The notes: generated by a model not told the origin, from the letters alone. Positions 22,701-34,060 are shown, counted from the first letter of the stretch. The stretch is 64,000 nucleotides of DNA from Bidens hawaiensis (GCA_021521415.1 JAIQDT010000675.1:620001-684000); one strand, 5' to 3'. Program-made: numbers and translations.

Positions 22701-22827
22701 TGAACTTCCTGACGATGTACTGATATAGATCGACAGGCAGAGCACACTGGCACTCGCCAGCAGTACTCTTGTCATCGGCGTACACCCCAGCCTCCTGGGC
22801 TGTAGCCTCAAGATCGTGAGACGACAT
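19763..22827 (-). CDS. Five-exon antisense gene of the Tat element (gypsy-type transposon protein with coiled coil)
   Basis: On the reverse strand five exons join cleanly: 22827-22086, 22024-21500, 21434-21117, 20921-20179 and 20098-19763. All four introns (61, 65, 195 and 80 bp) begin GT and end AG, phases match at each junction, and the total is 888 codons with the TGA at 19763. Residues about 35-245 resemble the 'putative gypsy type transposon' domain (Transposase_28): GNLRFPLTKFVYRVL, HPMAIAKIRYFEWVC. Exon 2 is acidic and rich in Ser and Lys with basic patches (VRKKKAAGGKGKEK) that could be nuclear signals. Exon 3 is Ala/Pro/Thr-rich. Exon 4 (residues 529-776) is a long coiled coil of Glu, Ala, Lys and Leu. 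Intron 3 has no stop in frame, so a retained-intron form 65 residues longer is possible. Function is unknown; antisense ORFs are known in Tat elements. Confidence 0.82.
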
Positions 22828-22954
22828 CTTGCAGATATGAAAGAAGAAAACGATTTCAAGAGAATGCTCGACTGAAAAGATGAGTATTCGCCGGAAATCG
22901 TTTTGAAGATGAAGAGAGAAGTGAAAGTGTGGATTACAAAGAACCCTCTCCCCC

Positions 22955-22964
22955 TTTATATACT
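22955..22964 (-). promoter_or_regulatory. TATA box of the antisense gene
   Basis: On the reverse strand TATATAAAGG stands about 130 bases upstream of the ATG at 22827, the right place for an RNA polymerase II start with a leader of about 100 nt. The ATG has A at -3. This suggests transcription independent of the LTRs. Confidence 0.55.
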
Positions 22965-23039
22965 AATCGCAATTACTGCGATGAATTTAATGCGGAAGAG
23001 AGAGAAATCGAAGGTGCAATGAAACTATGACACGTGGCA

Positions 23040-23876
23040 AAAAGCAAGCTGGCAACAGCTGTTGAAAGGACGCGTACCATTAATTTCGCGGCCACGCGCC
23101 CGAAAAATCGCGCCCACGCGCCTGAAAAAGCATCTGGAATGACCAGGTACTGTCACGTCACCATAACTTCCTGCACGTCCTGACACAGTCAGAAGAAACT
23201 GTCGCACGACGTTTCAGCAGTTTGGACTGTTCTTATCCTTTCACCAACTCTTCGAATTTCAAAAATTTCAAAAAAAAAAAAAAAGATTCAAAAGTAAGCG
23301 GGAAAATACCCCTTACCTTGCAACCAAGTAACTATAAGACAGGTGCGGGTACAGTGTCAAGACAAAACCCTTCACATACTTAGCACCCGCAGGGAATTGA
23401 CGCCAGGAATACATTGGAAGTAAAGTAACCGTAAGACGAGTGCGGGTACAGTGTCTAAGGCAAAACCCTTCACATACTTAGCACTCCGCAGGGAATTCAA
23501 ACCAGGAAGAATCTTCTGGGCCACGCTTGCGGAAACGGGAATAACATCCCCGCATAGCGGGAACGTCGAGAACTACATTGTTTGAAGCTCCAAGATGGAA
23601 TTGGTGGTTTTAACATAATTGATCACTATGTTCAAAACTACCAAAACCTCATGGAGAATCCACACAAGTGGGACTCAACGCTCCTGACTTGCGAGGAGGT
23701 TACAGACCTACCCGCATCATACCCAAAGATCAAGCAGGAAAGTCGGGAATTTCTGCAAGTGACATTAGGACTTCCGCGGGAAGAATCCCCATGGAAAACC
23801 TTAAAACTTGCTTAAGTCCAAAAGTTCACCTCACTTTATTAAACATTCATGAGAAGAACATTGGACTGGGGGGACT
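23040..23876 (+). repeat. Tat 3' end region, 97-bp duplication and polypurine tract
   Basis: A unit holding GTGCGGGTACAGTGTC and ACCCTTCACATACTTAGCAC occurs at about 23327 and again at about 23424 (period 97). The polypurine tract TTGGACTGGGGGGACT is at 23861-23876, directly before the 3' LTR; it primes plus-strand DNA synthesis. No protein gene is supported in this segment apart from short open frames without domains. Confidence 0.75.
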
Positions 23877-24829
23877 TGAAGAGGTAGGTCCCAGCAGAGC
23901 CCAGTTGGACCCGCAGGACTCACCTTGAAGAGAGACGTCTGCGCAGAAACCAACTGGATCCGCAGGACCCACCATGCTCAGAGACGTGACGTCCTTACGC
24001 GCAGTACGCAAGCTGTTCCCGCAGGAAAAGCCTCCCAATGGTGAAGTACCCCGCCTGTCCCCGCAGCTGCGGATACAAGCCATCAGGGAAGGCTACCCGC
24101 ACTGATAGCAAGGCTACACGCACAAGGCACTAACTCTTGCTACTTCAGTAGTCACCTGAAGGAATGAGCAAGGCGGGAATACTCCCGCCCAAATGAGCCA
24201 GTCCGTATGCTTCTGGAAGATCTTTTGTACTATACCTACCAAGGTATGGGCAAAACAGACGATCTGACCAATCACAGGGTGACAGCTCACCGACAACAGT
24301 ACGAGGAGGTGCACCCTCTAGTACTGTTTGTCACTATTAGCCGCTGCCTACTCACCAACCCTTACTGTGGGACGTGCGCAGCCTACAGTTGGTGGAACAG
24401 TGCATAGCCGGCAGTAAAGGAACAGTATACAGCCGACCTTGTCACTGTAGGCCGCAGCCTATCCACCAACCAGCATGGCTTGAGCGTAGCCCACTGTTGG
24501 TAGAACATGAATACTATTCAGCCGGCTGTACCTTCTAGGAAACCTACCTTCGGCTATAAATACTCCAACACCTTGGAATGGTAAGGACATCATCTGATAT
24601 CTCATTATCTTATCTAGCAATCTCTTAATATACACTTATATTCAGAGCAATCTAGTCTGATTCTCACGCCGGAGGGTGGTCACAAGGAGGAACCCCCCCC
24701 CCCCTTCTCAGTGACGAGCTTACGGTGTCTGTTTTGCAGGTCATCTGAAGAACAACCTTCTCTGCTGAACCTCATCCTCGTGGGAAACATTACTTAACCC
24801 ACAGATTATCCGTAATCTGCCCTGGGTCA
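23877..24829 (+). repeat. Tat gypsy 3' LTR, truncated at its end
   Basis: Matches the 5' LTR from TGAAGAGGTAGG to CCCTGGGTCA, then stops; the last 15 bp of the 5' LTR (CTTAGTGTTTCTTCA) are missing. It joins copia sequence at TCA, a triplet present at the matching point of both partners. Confidence 0.9.
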
Positions 24830-25183
24830 ACAAGGGACTAAGGGTTATAAAATTTTTGACATTGAAAGCAAAAAGGTTATTGTCTCTCGAGATGTTAGGT
24901 TTCACGAAACACACTTTCCTTTTCATGAGAAAAAAATTAGTCCAATCAAGCCGGACTTGTTTGAGCTTTGTGATGAAATCATAAGAGATGGGTGTGCCTA
25001 TGCTGCCAAGCCTAAGGACAACTACCCAAATCCACAGATCTGGACCTTGATCCACAACAGGCCACTGACCAACCCACAGAGCAACAATCAGGGCCTCCAT
25101 AGAATGTAGAGCCCATAAATGATGATCAAGTGATAACAGCCCCACATCCAAATAATGATACCACCAATTCTGCGCAAACCACC
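24827..25183 (+). repeat. Copia segment duplicated across the gypsy insert, copy 2
   Basis: 357 bp matching 12327-12663, but with an extra GCCTAAGGACAACTACCCAA and about four base differences. Past 25183 it runs on into the rest of copia, so this copy spans the uninterrupted insertion point. Confidence 0.9.
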
Positions 25184-25303
25184 CAAAATGCACCGACTCA
25201 AACATAACGGATTCGGTCATAACCTAAACATTTCAGTGATTATCAAGTTCGTCTTCCCCCTTCAGTTGATCGTACATTCACCTCCTCGGATCAAAGTTCA
25301 TCA

Positions 25304-26924
25304 ATGGTATATCCTCTAACCAATTTTGTTTCTTATAATTTATTTTCTAATACTCACAAGGCTTTCTTAGCGGCTATCGATTCCAATGATAAGCCAAAAA
25401 ATTTTCATCGGGCCATTAAAAATGACAAATGGAAAGAAGCCATGCAACAAGTAATTAAAGCTCTTGAAAAAAATGGTACGTGGACCCTGGAGATGTACTC
25501 GAAAGGAAATGTGCCATTGATTCCAAGTGGGTCTACAAAATTAAATACAACCCTACTGGAGAAATCGAGCGTTATAAGGCTCAACTAGTTGCGAAGGGCT
25601 TCTCCCAAATGGAGGGCATTGATTTCCATGACACTTTCGCCCCTGTTGCGAAGCTTGTTACCGTCAGGACACTCTTGACAGTAGCAGTGAAGAAAAATTG
25701 GGCCATTCATCAATTGGATGCTAATAATGCCTTTTTACATAGTGACCTTGAGGAAGAATTTTACATGAAGATTCCTCAATGGTTTTCCAAAGATGGAGAA
25801 CTAGAGTCTGCCGATTATGCAAATCCTTATATGGTCTAAAGTAGGCATCACGGAATTGGTACCACAAATTTACCGCTACAATTATCGATCTTAATTTCAA
25901 GAAATCCAAGGCAGATTATTCCCTTTTTACTCAAAGGCATGGTGAAAGTTTTATTTCTATTCTCATTTATGTTGATGATGTGCTGATGGTTAGCAACAAG
26001 ATTGCCCAAATGCAAGAGATCAAGGATGAGCTCAATAATCGGTTTAGCATTAAAGACCTTGGCACCCTCAAGTACTTTCTTGGTATTGAGGTTTCTTGTA
26101 CTAAAGAAGGTATTGTTTTAAACCAACGCAAATATGCTTTTAACATTCTACATGATTGTGGTCTCCAAGGATGTAAACCGAGCCAATTTCCTATTGAACA
26201 AAATCTTAAACTCGATCGAGCCGAGGACCAACCTCGGGTGAATGCAACACATTATCATCGAATAGTTGGAAGATTAATTTACTTACAAGCTACAAGACCC
26301 GGCATTACTTACACGCTTAACATTCTAAGTTAGTTTGTTGCTGATCCTAGACAGCCTCACTTAGATGCGGTTCATCGTGTTCTACGTTATTTAAATGGTA
26401 TGCCTGGTCAGGTCATTCTTTTACCAAAGGATAGTTGTTATACCCTTACAGCCTATTGTGATTTTGATTTGCTTGGGTGTCCTTACACTCGACGATTTAG
26501 AACCGAGTACTTGCTTCTTCTAGGTGGTGCTCCGATCTCTTGGAAGACAAAGAAACAGTCGATTGTTTCTCATTCTTCTGCTGAAGCTGAATATCGTTCT
26601 ATGGGTTCAACGGTTAGCGAAGTTCTATGGGTTCGATGGCTCTTGAACGAGCTCGAAATTCCATCATTGCAACCCATGCCTCTATTTTGTGATAACCAAG
26701 CAGCTCTGCACATTAGTACTAACCCTGTATTCCATAAGCGTACCAAACACGTTGAGATGGGCTGTTACTTTGTTCGTGAAAGAGTGGAATCACGTGATGT
26801 TAAGCCTTTTTCGATCACCTCATCCTTGCAGTTAGCTGATCTTTTAACAAAAGGTCTTGGATCAAAACAACTTCATTTTCTACTTAACAAGTTGGTCGTT
26901 CGTAACATTCACACTCCGACTTGA
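25304..26924 (+). pseudogene. Copia reverse transcriptase and RNase H, broken
   Basis: Blocks in order are [19 protein letters not shown] (near 25430), [30 protein letters not shown] (near 25715), the YVDD polymerase motif (about 25967-25978), and an RNase H with ISWKTKKQSIVSHSSAEAEYRS (near 26540). Frameshifts occur near 25480-25590 and near 25820, and an in-frame stop at about 26331. The RNase H AYCDFDLLGCP block departs from the usual DSDWA. The protein ends just before the polypurine tract. Confidence 0.88.
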
Positions 26925-26930
26925 GGGGGA
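26921..26930 (+). other. Copia polypurine tract
   Basis: TTGAGGGGGA ends four bases before the 3' LTR and is the usual copia plus-strand primer. Confidence 0.8.
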
Positions 26931-26934
26931 ATAT

Positions 26935-27094
26935 TGAAATTAAAATTGTTCTAGACTATTCCATATTATCTTAGATTTGTTTTATGAGATATCCTTTCCT
27001 TGTTTACCGGGATATCTCATCTTATATAAACAATTGCTTATTTTATTTTCCTTTAAAAAATATTAATTTTTCCTTTGATCCATCGACTTTATGA
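26935..27094 (+). repeat. Copia 3' LTR
   Basis: 160 bp, partner of 9861-10020, with about a dozen differences by eye. Confidence 0.88.
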
Positions 27095-27693
27095 GAACCT
27101 GAACCGAAATAATTAATTTGGGTTAGTTATTGGAACAGAATTCTAGGTTTCGGGTCAACCCGAAAAATCCAAATAAACTTTTAGTTTTAAAACCATATAT
27201 ATTGTGTATGTGGTTTGGTCACTATTGTTGCTCGAAAAGATTTTTTTCTGGCATTTCCACCATCATGCTTTCATATTTTTCTTTTGTCATTTCAGTCCAG
27301 TTCACTAACTCTGATAACTAATTAAGTATTTCTGTTAGGTTAACATAAAGTTACTAAATTACCCTGAATAAATAATAATATTATAAATTTTGAGAGTAAA
27401 ATGTCAAAATTGTCTCAATAGTTTGATTACTTTTGTGAAAAAGTTTTTTTAAACATTTCTACCAACATGGGTTCATTTTCTTGTTATTTCATCCGGTTCA
27501 CTTACAACTAGGTTAGTCGTGCTCTGGTAAATGAGTATTTATGTCATCTCAAGTTTTAATTAATTTTCAAACGTTGTTTAATTGTACCTCTGTTATACTA
27601 TATACAATTACACACACAAACACCATTGTCACCTGCAGCTCAAGACAAACACTAGTAACCGTCCACCACCACAAATTTCACGCACAAGCATCA
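27095..27693. other. Spacer between copia and Tekay elements
   Basis: AT-rich, no gene or clear repeat seen. Its right edge, ACAGG (27694-27698), touches the Tekay LTR. Confidence 0.5.
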
Positions 27694-28457
27694 ACAGGTG
27701 TAACATTTCGGTTTTCCGTTTCATGTTTTGTACCCGACCCGGTTCGTGTTCGGGTGAGTTATTAATAAAAGATTTCTTTTAATTAATTATTTCTTTTACA
27801 CATTTATTATTAAACTATCAAAAAATAGCAAAATTTACCCCTAAACTTACTTCTAACCTACTTTGCCTCCATAATCAAAGTCTAGGGATCTTTTTGCAAA
27901 AATCATCTTTCTTCTCTCTCCTTTCCCTTCCCCATCACCGTATATCCCCACCTTTCTTGAACCTCAATTCTCGGGCATATTAATACAATTTGGTCCTGTC
28001 AAATCTTCCTTGATCATAAATGAATAAACCGACACTTTAAATTTGGAAAATCTGATTAAAATTGATAGCGAATCGCGTATGTAGGCCCACGGCTTAACCG
28101 ACCCTTAAAACGCTATATAAACATAACGAAAATTGAATTAATTGTACACACACATTCCTCTCAATCTCACGAATCAAAACCCTAACCCAATTATAGTTGA
28201 CAAAGCCGTCTAGACTCGTTCCCAACTCAAGTTCGGCCGTAACCTGCTGTTGATCGTTAACCCTTAATTCGACACCCAAAACGGTAATTGAGATATGTAT
28301 CTAGTTCGTTTTTAATCCACCAACGTTAACCCTAACTTAATTAAATCAAACAAGAAACAAATAATCGAATTCAAGGTTTAGGGTTTATGGTTGATTTGGG
28401 GATGGTATTATGATTCTGTATTTATTTGTTTTGATCTGCACTTAATCGCAAATTGAA

Positions 28458-28539
28458 GCACCAGCCTGATGGCTGGTGCATAAGTATATAAGGCTCTGAA
28501 CGGTTAAGGGCGCGGGTTCGAACCCCCTGGACCCGTTTT
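28458..28539 (+). ncRNA. tRNA-like / Pol III promoter-like module in the Tekay 5' LTR
   Basis: A hairpin of 9 bp (GCACCAGCC-TGAT-GGCTGGTGC, 28458-28479) is followed by GGTTCGAACCC (28515-28525), an exact tRNA T-arm/B-box motif, and then by TTTT (28536-28539), a Pol III stop signal. It does not fold as a standard tRNA. The same module is at 39840-39921 in the 3' LTR, where the B box reads AGTTCGAACCC. A SINE-like or tRNA-derived origin is possible. Confidence 0.45.
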
Positions 28540-28878
28540 CTTTTTAATTTACTACTTTAGGCCTTTTAAATCAATATTTGCTAGGTATACCAATAAATAA
28601 ACATCGTTTTAATGAAACGGAACATCGAAAGTGTTAATTTTGCCATTGCTTTGCGTCAAAAGTATGTATACGCATATACACATAAACATACATACATACA
28701 TATATATATATATATAATACTATAAATCAAATATTATTTTAATTATTTATTCATTTATTTATAGTGCTAAATTGATCTAGTTTAAAGATCCGAATAAATT
28801 CTCTTATGTTTTATATATATATATATATATTCATTTATATATATATATGAAATTTTAATAATTAATGTTTCATTTATA

Positions 28879-29838
28879 TCTATAATATATATAAACCAAA
28901 ACCCTAAAATCTTACGTGTCGCGATGTGGTGGCTCCCCCTTTTTATGGAAGCCACCAGATTGTTTAATTTTTAAATGGAGGTCTCTCATTCATTTAACGC
29001 AAATTCATGGGTATGGGTCTTACCAAAACCAGATAGCTCTTAAACGGGTTATAACATCTCATTAAATTAAAAATTAATTTTACCAATTATTTGATATGAA
29101 AATCCTATAAAATAGGGGTATGCTAAAATTTAATATCCAATTTAAAAAGAAAAAGATATTATTTATAATTAACAAACAGTTTTGTAGTAAAAAACATAAA
29201 TGGGTCATGGGTTACCAAGTCCAGATAGCTTTTAAACGGGCTATAACATATCATTTATTTATAAAACTCTTCATCATCAAACCCTAAGTATATTATTAAC
29301 TTTCTTACAATAAAGAAAATTAAAATACAAAAAATAAATATTAAAAAATAAAAAATGTAAAACAACCATTCTCTCAAGCCATCAGATTGCTTTATTTGTA
29401 AATGAAGGTTTCTCATGCATTTGACCCGAATTCACGGGTAAAGGTCTCACCAAACCCAGGTAGCTCTTTAACGGGTTATAACATCTCATTATATTAAAAA
29501 TTAATCTCATAAAATATTTGATATAAAAATCTAATAAAATAGGGATATACTAAAAATTAATATCCTAGTTTATTTAAAAAAAAGATATCATTTATAATTA
29601 AGAAACAATTTTATGATAAAAAAATAAACGGGCAATGAGTATCACAAAACCCAGATAACTTCTAAACCGGATTATAACATATCAGTTATTTGTGAAACCA
29701 TTTTATTATCAAACCTCAAGTATAATAATTATTAACTTCTTGCAATAAATAAAATTAAAATCAAAATATACATATATAAATATTAAAAATAAATAATGTA
29801 AAACAACCCCCGTAATACAGCCAGGGGATAAAATCTAG
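28879..29838 (+). mobile_element. Non-autonomous Helitron
   Basis: Starts TCTATAATATATATAAACC and ends with a hairpin-like CCCCCGTAATACAGCCAGGGG followed by ATAAAATCTAG, with host A before and T after, the usual A/T target. The 3' LTR of the host element shows the empty site (TTTATATATATA). No Rep/helicase is encoded. The inside is a diverged dimer with a period of about 427 bp (GCCACCAGATTG at 28951, GCCATCAGATTG at 29378). The same family is seen at 62956-64000. Confidence 0.85.
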
Positions 29839-30366
29839 TATATATATATATAATGTTATTAATATTTAAGATCTGCTATTATTTATTTAAAATCTATTTG
29901 CTTGAAAATATGAGCATGGATAAAAATATATCACTTATATATTAGTTACCAAATAATAATATTAACACTAATAATAATAATAATAATATAATGTTTTAAA
30001 ACCCTAAAAGACGCCAAATCATTCAAAACGATTAAATCAAAATACTGACTTTGAAACTAATAATATCCCATCAAAATCAAATCGTTATGTCTTATTAATT
30101 CTTTTCTTCATTTATTAATTATACTATCATTAACAATTAGGGCATCTTTGTTGACGTATCTCGAAGGCTTGAATGTGTTCATCCGTATTTTTTTAATATT
30201 ATCTTTTTTTTACCGTTTTACATTTTGGGGCGTTATGTGTTAATCAATTTTTCACTACAATTCCACTATTTGCGTTCTATGATGTTGCTTAATAGTTATA
30301 CGTGCAAATGTGACTATATGTTTAATTTATGTTTTGGTGGTTGGTATCTCATCCTCATCCTCATTA

Positions 30367-30378
30367 GTATGATCATAC
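30367..30378. promoter_or_regulatory. Conserved LTR palindrome GTATGATCATAC
   Basis: A perfect 12-bp palindrome about 470 bp from the LTR end. It recurs at 35963-35974, 41395-41406 and 49000-49011, once in each Tekay-type LTR, always 450-540 bp before the end. It may be a protein-binding site for LTR transcription. Confidence 0.5.
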
Positions 30379-30847
30379 GCCGTCAGAGTAGCTCGTTATC
30401 CATGGGATTCGAGTGAAAAAGACAACTTTTATTTTATTGTTATGATATTTTTATGATATTGTTATGCTAGTTGTAGTATTTCATATTATCGCAAGGAATT
30501 GTCATTTTTATATTATATGTATTCAAAAACCGTGATTACTTGCTCAACTTTATGTTGACAAACTATGTATTTTCCCGCATGGAGCAGGTAGCTATATTGG
30601 ATGAAGAATCAAGGGATTAACGAGTAGTTGGACCTTAGGATGCATGATGAATTAAAGACTATTTATTTCTTTTTATTTAATTGTTATGTTTATTTCTATG
30701 AAACAATGTTTGTGCTTTTGCGTACTTGAATAATATGAAATGAATAATTTAGATATTGACACGTGTATTTACTTTAGTGTCGTTTAAGCTATGATCCAAT
30801 TATGTCGCGCCCCGACATATTCCGCCGTAGGTTGGGGTGTGACAGAT

Positions 30848-30858
30848 TGGTATCAGAG
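30848..30858 (+). other. Tekay primer-binding site
   Basis: TGGTATCAGAG, three bases after the 5' LTR; the initiator methionine tRNA type used by chromoviruses. The next kilobase to 31831 is leader sequence without a gene. Confidence 0.85.
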
Positions 30859-31831
30859 ACGAAGGCTATTAGATAGGTGGTTAGACGTATCGACCTAGTA
30901 GCACGTGTTCCTATACGTGCACCATACTTGTTTAAATTTTTGTACATGGCTTAATTTATTTAAATTGTTTGTCATATACAAATGTACACGAAAGCACACA
31001 CTTATTCTGAGGCTACGCCTCAAAATCATTTTTTTTTTCAAAATTTTTGGACGATTTTTAAATCGGGAAATTCCTTAAGAATTCCCACCTTTTACCTCCC
31101 ATCTCCTTGAGGATGATTCGTGTAATAGATACGTAGTAACTGTAAGGGGGGCACACCTGTACACCGATCCCTTGACTCCAAGGCTTGCGAGCCTAAGGAA
31201 GTGCAATGCGCATACATCTCAATCAACCATGAGACCTGGTTGCCTTCCTGGAGGGTGAGGTGTGAGTGTGAAACTTGTTAGGCCAAAGCGTATCACACCA
31301 AACTTTCACGAATCAACTACCCTCATTGTATCAATCGTGGTCATGTGATGATCACATCCTTAATTTATAACTGAATTCACGGTGATACGTGGCTAAACTC
31401 GGTTTTCCGTATTGTGTTTTAGTTGAATAGTTGGGTGAAGTATGCAAATACGGGGTGGTTCCCAAAGTACTTCAACCATCTATCTCAACCCCCTCACAAC
31501 TCAATTTTAAATCAATTTTATTTGGTTTTCAATATTTTCATTTTTTTGGAAGGAACCATGGTGGTTCATGAAATCCTAACCAACAAATGAAACCCCATGT
31601 TTAAATTTTAAGTTATGTTATGACTATTTATTTATGTATTTATTTTATTTATTACTCCTCGTTACGTCAACACTTATAAATCACGTCTCATAAATGACTT
31701 CATTCTCAACCTCAACTACAAACTCAACCTCAAATTGTTAAATAGTATTCACAAGTATCAACTTATACAAACTCATACATTTACAACATTTACCCAAGTC
31801 TCATAAATTTTACATATGTGATCCTTGCAGT

Positions 31832-33113
31832 ATGTCTTCCCGTCTCATCAACCGTACCCGCCGCGCTAGCAACTCTGGACGTCGCATGTCATCTCGCATT
31901 ACGAAGGGAATCGTGGAAGCCCTCCCAATGGTCATCTCTCAACTCCAAGCCGTGAATGCCGTTAATGTTCCCGAAAACTCTAATGTTTTCACTATCAAGC
32001 AATTCACCAACGCTAACCCAACCAATTACTTTAGGACTGAGGGTGCTACAACCCTTCTTCAATGGTTCGAGCACATGGAAAGTGGGTTCCTCCACTGTGC
32101 ATGTCCGGATGACAAGAAGACTACGTATGCATCAAGTGTTTTCAAATCTAGTGCCCTTGCTCGGTGGAATAGCAAAAAGAGAGACCTTGGGGCTGAGGTT
32201 GACATGGCCTTGCCATGGGATGAGCTCAAGAAGCTCATGCTAGACCAGTTCTGCCCGAAGTACGAACTCCGGAAAGTGGAAGAAGAGTTCTGGAATTTGA
32301 AGCAAGAGGGAGGTGATAATACTGCTTACAACGATCGGTTTCACGAATTGAGCATCCTCATCCCGCACATGGTTACTCCTTTGGAGCGTGCCATTTAAGT
32401 ACATCACGGGTTTGCCGATGCAAATCCAAGATTCCGTCCTTATTCGTGACCCGAAAGAACTTCATGATGCCATTACCCTAGCCGGTACCCTCACTGAAAA
32501 CCATGTCAAGGCCGGGACCTTGACACGGAAAAGTTCCAAGAAGCCCAATGATAAGCCCGCATCCGAGCCCGCTCAAGAGTCCAAGCCCACATCCTCAAAG
32601 CCCGAATACTCAAAGCCCGAATCCTCCAAACACAACCACAACCACAACCACAACCACAACTCCTCTCATTACCGCAATAACAAACGAAAGCCCAATTCAC
32701 AAAATTTTGTTTTAGCCCAACCACAAGCCTAACAAGCCCTTCTAACCAAGAAACCATACACCGGCCCACACCCGTATTGCAACACTTGTCAACGTCACCA
32801 TCCGGCCCAATCCACTTGCCAAGTGTGCACCAATTGCCACCGATTCGGCCACCTTACCCAATACTGCCGAGAAGCACCCCGTGTGCAAGCCGCTCCACCG
32901 CAGTTCGCACCGACAAACCAACCCAACTGAGCCATTCCTCGTGATCCAATCATTAAGACCGTTAGGGCTTGCTATAATTGCGGTGATCCAAATCACCTCC
33001 ACAACGCGTGTCCTCGACTCGCTCAAGCACATCAAGCCTTTGATGCCCCACAACCCTACTATACCTCCCAAGCCTACCAAGTTCAAACTTACCAACCTCA
33101 ATTACCTCAACTC
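31832..33113 (+). pseudogene. Tekay gag, broken
   Basis: The first frame (ATG 31832, MSSRLINRTRRASNSG) carries the gag core (TEGATTLLQWFEHMESGF, FCPKYELRKVEEEFWNL). A frameshift near 32390 moves the continuation to another frame, which meets stops at 32730-32732 and near 32929. Zinc knuckles CNTCQRHH...CQVC and [14 protein letters not shown] lie at about 32780-33010. A run of His-Asn (32636-32660) is low complexity. The protein cannot be made whole. Confidence 0.85.
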
Positions 33114-34060
33114 ATGCCTCTTCCAAACCCTCAAGCTCAACCCATGCTCATGCAAGCCTACCAAGCTCCAACCCCTCAAGCTTCAATTTCCCAAACCCAA
33201 GCACCTCAAGGAACTCAAGGGCGAGCTTTCACCATCAATGCTAATCAAGCCCAAAATTCGAACGATGTGGTGAACGGTACGTTTCTAGTTAACAAGCATC
33301 ATGCATCGGTATTATTTGATTCAGGAGCCGATAGGAGTTTTATTTCTTTTGATTTTGAGTACATACTTGATGTGCCCCGTAATAATTTATTTAAGCCATT
33401 CACGGTAGAGATAGTTAACGGGAGTTCAATAGTTATTGACTCCGTTGTCCGTAATTGCACGCTCACCCTTAATGGGCAAAAGTTATCCATTGATCTTATT
33501 CCGATGCAAATGCGTAGCTTCGACGTCATCATTGGTATGGATTGGCTCTCTCTTCACCGTGCCGAAATTCTATGCTTCGAGAAGATTATTCGTATCCCTA
33601 TCGAAGGTGGCGTAACGCTAAACGTCGCCGACGAAAAACCATTCTCAAAGCTAAACCTCATGTCGTGCCTTGAAGCCCAACGTTATCTGCGCAAGAAGTA
33701 TGCCGCCTTCTTAGCCCATGTCTCCACAAAGGCCCACGAAGAAAGACAACTTTCCGACATCCCGATTGTTCATGATTTTCCCGATGTCTTTCCCGAAGAC
33801 GTTTCTGGACTCCCTCCCATACGTCAGGTGGAGTTCCGTATTGATATTGTACCCGGAGCAAACCCCGTAGCCAAAGCACCGTACCGTCTTGCACCCTCCG
33901 AGATGCAAGAACTCTCAAACCAAATCCAAGAACTCACGGACAAGGGTTTCATTCACCCGAGTTCGTCCCCATGGGGCGCACCCGTTTTGTTTGTCAAGAA
34001 GAAGGACGGTACTCTTCGTATGTGTATTGATTACCTAGAGCTCAATAAGCTTACCATCAA
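33114..34060 (+). pseudogene. Tekay protease and start of reverse transcriptase, interrupted
   Basis: An open frame with a Gln/Pro-rich linker, the aspartic protease motif [12 protein letters not shown] (about 33309), and the first RT blocks ([45 protein letters not shown]). At 34061 it runs into a solo LTR, and RT resumes at 36515. The frame is otherwise intact, so this part decayed less than the rest. Confidence 0.88.

Larger units (their letters stand above)
12664..24829 (+). mobile_element. Ty3-gypsy retrotransposon, Tat lineage, with antisense gene
   Basis: LTRs of 981 bp (12664-13644) and 953 bp (23877-24829, cut short at its end) flank gag-protease, reverse transcriptase, two RNase H domains and integrase, then a long 3' region. 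The archaeal-type second RNase H between RNase H and integrase, and the antisense gene in the 3' region, are known marks of the Tat/Ogre group. The LTRs differ by about five bases plus a 15-bp indel, so the insertion is recent compared with its copia host. The polyprotein has one frameshift and one stop by eye. Instead of a 5-bp target duplication it is bordered by a 337/357-bp duplication of copia sequence. Confidence 0.93.
9861..27094 (+). mobile_element. Ty1-copia retrotransposon split by a nested gypsy element
   Basis: Two 160-bp LTRs beginning TGAAATTAAAATTG (9861-10020 and 26935-27094) enclose a copia domain order: gag, protease, integrase, reverse transcriptase, RNase H. The primer site TGGCATCAGAGC follows the left LTR and the purine tract TTGAGGGGGA precedes the right LTR. 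Without the gypsy insert and duplicated segment it is about 4.7 kb, usual for short-LTR copia elements (an Ale/Retrofit-like lineage is possible). The LTRs differ at roughly a dozen of 160 positions by eye, so it is old. I could not find a matching target duplication. Coding parts have several stops and frameshifts, so it is dead. Confidence 0.92.
27699..30844 (+). repeat. Tekay 5' LTR (with Helitron inside)
   Basis: 3146 bp, of which 960 bp is the Helitron at 28879-29838. It carries a tRNA-like module near 28458-28539, a GTATGATCATAC palindrome at 30367-30378 and GTTGACAAACT at 30554-30564, each also present in the 3' LTR. The two LTRs differ visibly by several percent. Confidence 0.88.

Noticed and set aside
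28458..28539. A functional tRNA gene
   Set aside because: The T-arm motif is good but no acceptor stem or anticodon arm pairs correctly, so it is reported only as tRNA-like.
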